Source: CAYOUV01 sp963790075
GTDB taxonomy: Bacteria; Chloroflexota; Anaerolineae; Anaerolineales; Villigracilaceae
Reading direction: 5' to 3'
Length of the DNA: 64,000 bases
NCBI GenBank assembly: GCA_963790075.1
Contig: CAWBNG010000004.1
Coordinates: forward strand, 1,240,001 to 1,304,000
In this document: piece by piece, positions 62,731-64,000 of the stretch
Position numbering within the stretch: position 1 is the first letter of the stretch
Layout: each line of letters starts with the position of its first letter
Translations under genes and position numbers: made by a program
The notes under the pieces: generated by a model
What the model was told of the DNA's origin: nothing
The model's database searches: none
The model's input: the letters and a program-made list of their open reading frames with translations, nothing else

Positions 62731-63323
62731 GATTCCACCTCCAGTGCGAGGGAGGTGCGCTCTCGTAAGTCATGCAGACCACGAGAGACGAGCATTTTTA
62801 CGGCGGCTTCGCTTTTACGAAGAACTTTAGCCGCTTCGGCATAGGTCATGCCACTGAATAAGCACAAGACGATCGCTTCGGCGCGTTCGGGGCTGATTTG
62901 TTTGAGAGAGTGTGAAACGTTATCCAATTGAAGTCGCAGGGTGGCAGTCTGATCGGTTGATAAACCCGAATTCGGGAGATTGGATGCTGCTTCAAGCGAG
63001 ATTTCAGGTTTGACCTCGCGGAAGTACAAGGCGCGTTTCTTAGCAGCGATGCCCATTAACCAGGCAGCGAAAGAGCCGCTACCGCGAAAGGTGTGAATGC
63101 CTTCCAGTGCAGCCAGGAAGGTTTGCGAAGTCAGATCCTCCGCATCTTTGACATTGCCGGTGTGCACCAGGTGGTAACGATAGACACGCGACACGTAGCG
63201 GTGATAGAGCTGTGCAAACGCATCCGCTGTCAGGCGTGCTTGGCGCGCCAACTGCAGATCGTCAGGGAAATGTTCGCTTGGTTCGGTCATACCGATGGAA
63301 AGAGCCTCCCGTCTTATGTACAC
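62727..63323 (-). CDS. ECF-family RNA polymerase sigma factor
   Basis: A 198-residue extracytoplasmic-function sigma factor with region 2 (about 30-100: FAQLYHRYVSRVYRYHLVHTG, DLTSQTFLAALEGI) and region 4 (about 130-185: QISPERAEAIVLCLFSGMTYAEAAKVL). The encoded start may be the GTG at 63323 or ATG at 63290; neither has a strong ribosome binding site. It is coupled to the LysM membrane protein by overlap, the classic sigma/anti-sigma layout. Direct repeats at 63332-63360 could be part of its promoter. Confidence 0.92.
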   Translation of the reverse strand: MYIRREALSIGMTEPSEHFPDDLQLARQARLTADAFAQLYHRYVSRVYRYHLVHTGNVKDAEDLTSQTFLAALEGIHTFRGSGSFAAWLMGIAAKKRALYFREVKPEISLEAASNLPNSGLSTDQTATLRLQLDNVSHSLKQISPERAEAIVLCLFSGMTYAEAAKVLRKSEAAVKMLVSRGLHDLRERTSLALEVES

Positions 63324-63331
63324 GTTAATAT

Positions 63332-63360
63332 GTTACAGGAAGCGCTTAAAAAGTAACAGG
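63332..63360 (-). repeat. Direct repeats upstream of the ECF sigma gene
   Basis: On the minus strand CCTGTTAC (63360-63353) and CCTGTAAC (63339-63332) recur 21 bases apart, one mismatch. Spacing near two helical turns and position just upstream of the gene suggest a promoter or activator site. Confidence 0.4.
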
Positions 63361-63379
63361 GAATTTGGTGAGGTGGGGA

Positions 63380-63856
63380 TTACTCGAGCGGATAGACCTT
63401 CCAGCCTAATTGGTCCAGTTTCGACAAATCGAATTGATCGGGTGGTACGTTGATGTGCAGGGCGTTGGCCTCGGCCAGCAACTCGCCGGTCTCGGCATCG
63501 TAAATCCCGGCCCAGGCTTCGGCAGCACGGCCTTTATCCCGGCCGGCTTTGCCGACGATGCGTAATGGCTTGCCGACCGGCACGTTCTTGCGGTATTTCA
63601 ATTCCAATTTGCCGGTGAACAAAAAGCGCGGATGCTCGGGATCGTCCCCCATCAGGGAGCGTCCGCTGATCTCGTCCAGGATGGCGCCGACGATGCCGCC
63701 GTGCAGCACGCCAGGATAACCCTGGAAATGTTCTGGCGCGGTGTAACTGGTCTCGATCACGCCCGGTTCGATTTGGTAGATGCGCAGCTTCAGTCCGATC
63801 GGGTTTTCAAGCCCGCAGACGAAGCAGTGACGGGAATTGGGTTGTAAGGCGGCCAT
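63380..63856 (-). CDS. PaaI-type hotdog thioesterase
   Basis: A 158-residue acyl-CoA thioesterase of the hotdog fold. The PGVLHGGIVGAILDEISG segment is the conserved active-site helix with its Gly-Gly and Asp/Glu positions. The N-terminus has a CxxC-like CFVCGLENP motif found in a subgroup of this family. It would cleave an acyl-CoA, compatible with the lipid-degradation genes nearby, but the substrate is unknown. The next gene follows on the same strand. Confidence 0.9.
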   Translation of the reverse strand: MAALQPNSRHCFVCGLENPIGLKLRIYQIEPGVIETSYTAPEHFQGYPGVLHGGIVGAILDEISGRSLMGDDPEHPRFLFTGKLELKYRKNVPVGKPLRIVGKAGRDKGRAAEAWAGIYDAETGELLAEANALHINVPPDQFDLSKLDQLGWKVYPLE

Positions 63857-63862
63857 GCTGCC

Positions 63863-64000
63863 TCACTTCTGCGCAAAAGTATCGATCAGCAGCTTGAAAT
63901 TGCCTCCCACCGGGTACAGGATCGGGCAGGTGGCGCCGCGTTTGACATACTCGTTTACCTTGGTGCGCGCTTCCTCGGGCGTTCCCGAAGCGGTAATGCG
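63863..64000 (-). CDS. C-terminus of a probable LLM-class flavin-dependent oxidoreductase, cut by the window edge
   Basis: Only the final 45 codons are visible, open to the window end at 64000. The ASGTPEEARTKVNEYVKRGA segment and TCPILYPVGGNFKLLIDTF tail match the C-terminal end of F420- or FMN-dependent LLM oxidoreductases of the methylene-tetrahydromethanopterin reductase type. Six bases separate the stop from the thioesterase start. The family call rests on this short stretch. Confidence 0.6.
   Translation of the reverse strand, partial: RITASGTPEEARTKVNEYVKRGATCPILYPVGGNFKLLIDTFAQK

Noticed and set aside
1..64000. CRISPR arrays, insertion sequences, prophage or attachment sites
   Set aside because: No regularly spaced repeats, transposase or integrase reading frames were found; tRNA-Leu is not followed by a duplicated 3' end.

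Overview
The window reads as chromosomal DNA of a Chloroflexota bacterium, most likely class Anaerolineae. This is an inference from gene content and protein character (Gram-positive-like LexA box, FadN-type beta-oxidation enzyme, NERD-like and TolB-like proteins, PT-rich lipoproteins, tungsten and molybdenum enzymes); no marker comparison was possible. Coding density is high, no gene-free stretch exceeds 300 bases, and I see no insertion sequence, prophage, CRISPR array or rRNA.

Layout. 1-7.3 kb: the 3' part of mfd, translationally coupled to an unusual DppB-DppC-M28 peptidase fusion, then an ornithine-cyclodeaminase-family gene. 7.4-9.4 kb: an AT-rich gene for a polytopic GT-C-like membrane protein. 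9.5-14.3 kb: uvrB behind a LexA box, an aldo/keto reductase, a small secreted protein and an alpha/beta hydrolase. 14.4-21.5 kb: a minus-strand metal-homeostasis block (DtxR-type regulator, membrane-anchored DtxR-like regulator, Nramp transporter, double UspA protein, FeoB split into G-domain and membrane proteins with a UPF0316 gene between), headed by a DtxR-like palindrome. 21.5-27.7 kb: 2-oxoacid dehydrogenase E1 beta/alpha without E2, then membrane, hydrolase, PAQR-like, methyltransferase and YtxH-like genes. 27.8-35.9 kb: a TetR-controlled plus-strand beta-oxidation operon (metallo-hydrolase, two acyl-CoA dehydrogenases, FadN-like fusion, thiolase, SCP2 protein). 36-43.4 kb: DinG-like helicase, a palindromic REP-like repeat, plsX, tRNA-Leu(GAG), amino-acid ABC permease and binding protein. 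43.4-60.2 kb: a redox-enzyme region with MoxR ATPase and CoxE-like VWA protein, aldehyde:ferredoxin oxidoreductase, the bifunctional NAD(P)HX repair enzyme, an SPFH-HTH protein, and a minus-strand operon with XdhC, a TolB-like propeller, CBS pyrophosphatase, MscS channel, a fused FeS/molybdenum hydroxylase, a membrane phosphodiesterase and the FAD-type subunit. 60.2-64 kb: ECF sigma factor with a LysM-bearing membrane partner, a hotdog thioesterase, and the C-terminus of a probable LLM-family flavin oxidoreductase.

How it fits together. The DtxR block links iron/manganese import, ferrous iron transport and metal sensing under one operator. The TetR operon encodes a nearly complete fatty-acid beta-oxidation spiral, in which the first acyl-CoA dehydrogenase lacks the catalytic glutamate and probably pairs with the second. 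The most unusual locus is the molybdenum hydroxylase operon: its plant-ferredoxin-type domain has lost all four cluster cysteines while the second FeS domain and the Mo-site glutamate remain, and the FAD-type subunit has a poor second FAD motif.

Three genes (thiolase, Mo hydroxylase, FAD-type subunit) are each broken by a one-base indel that a single-base correction repairs perfectly. This looks more like assembly or sequencing error than decay, so the operons are probably intact in the living organism.
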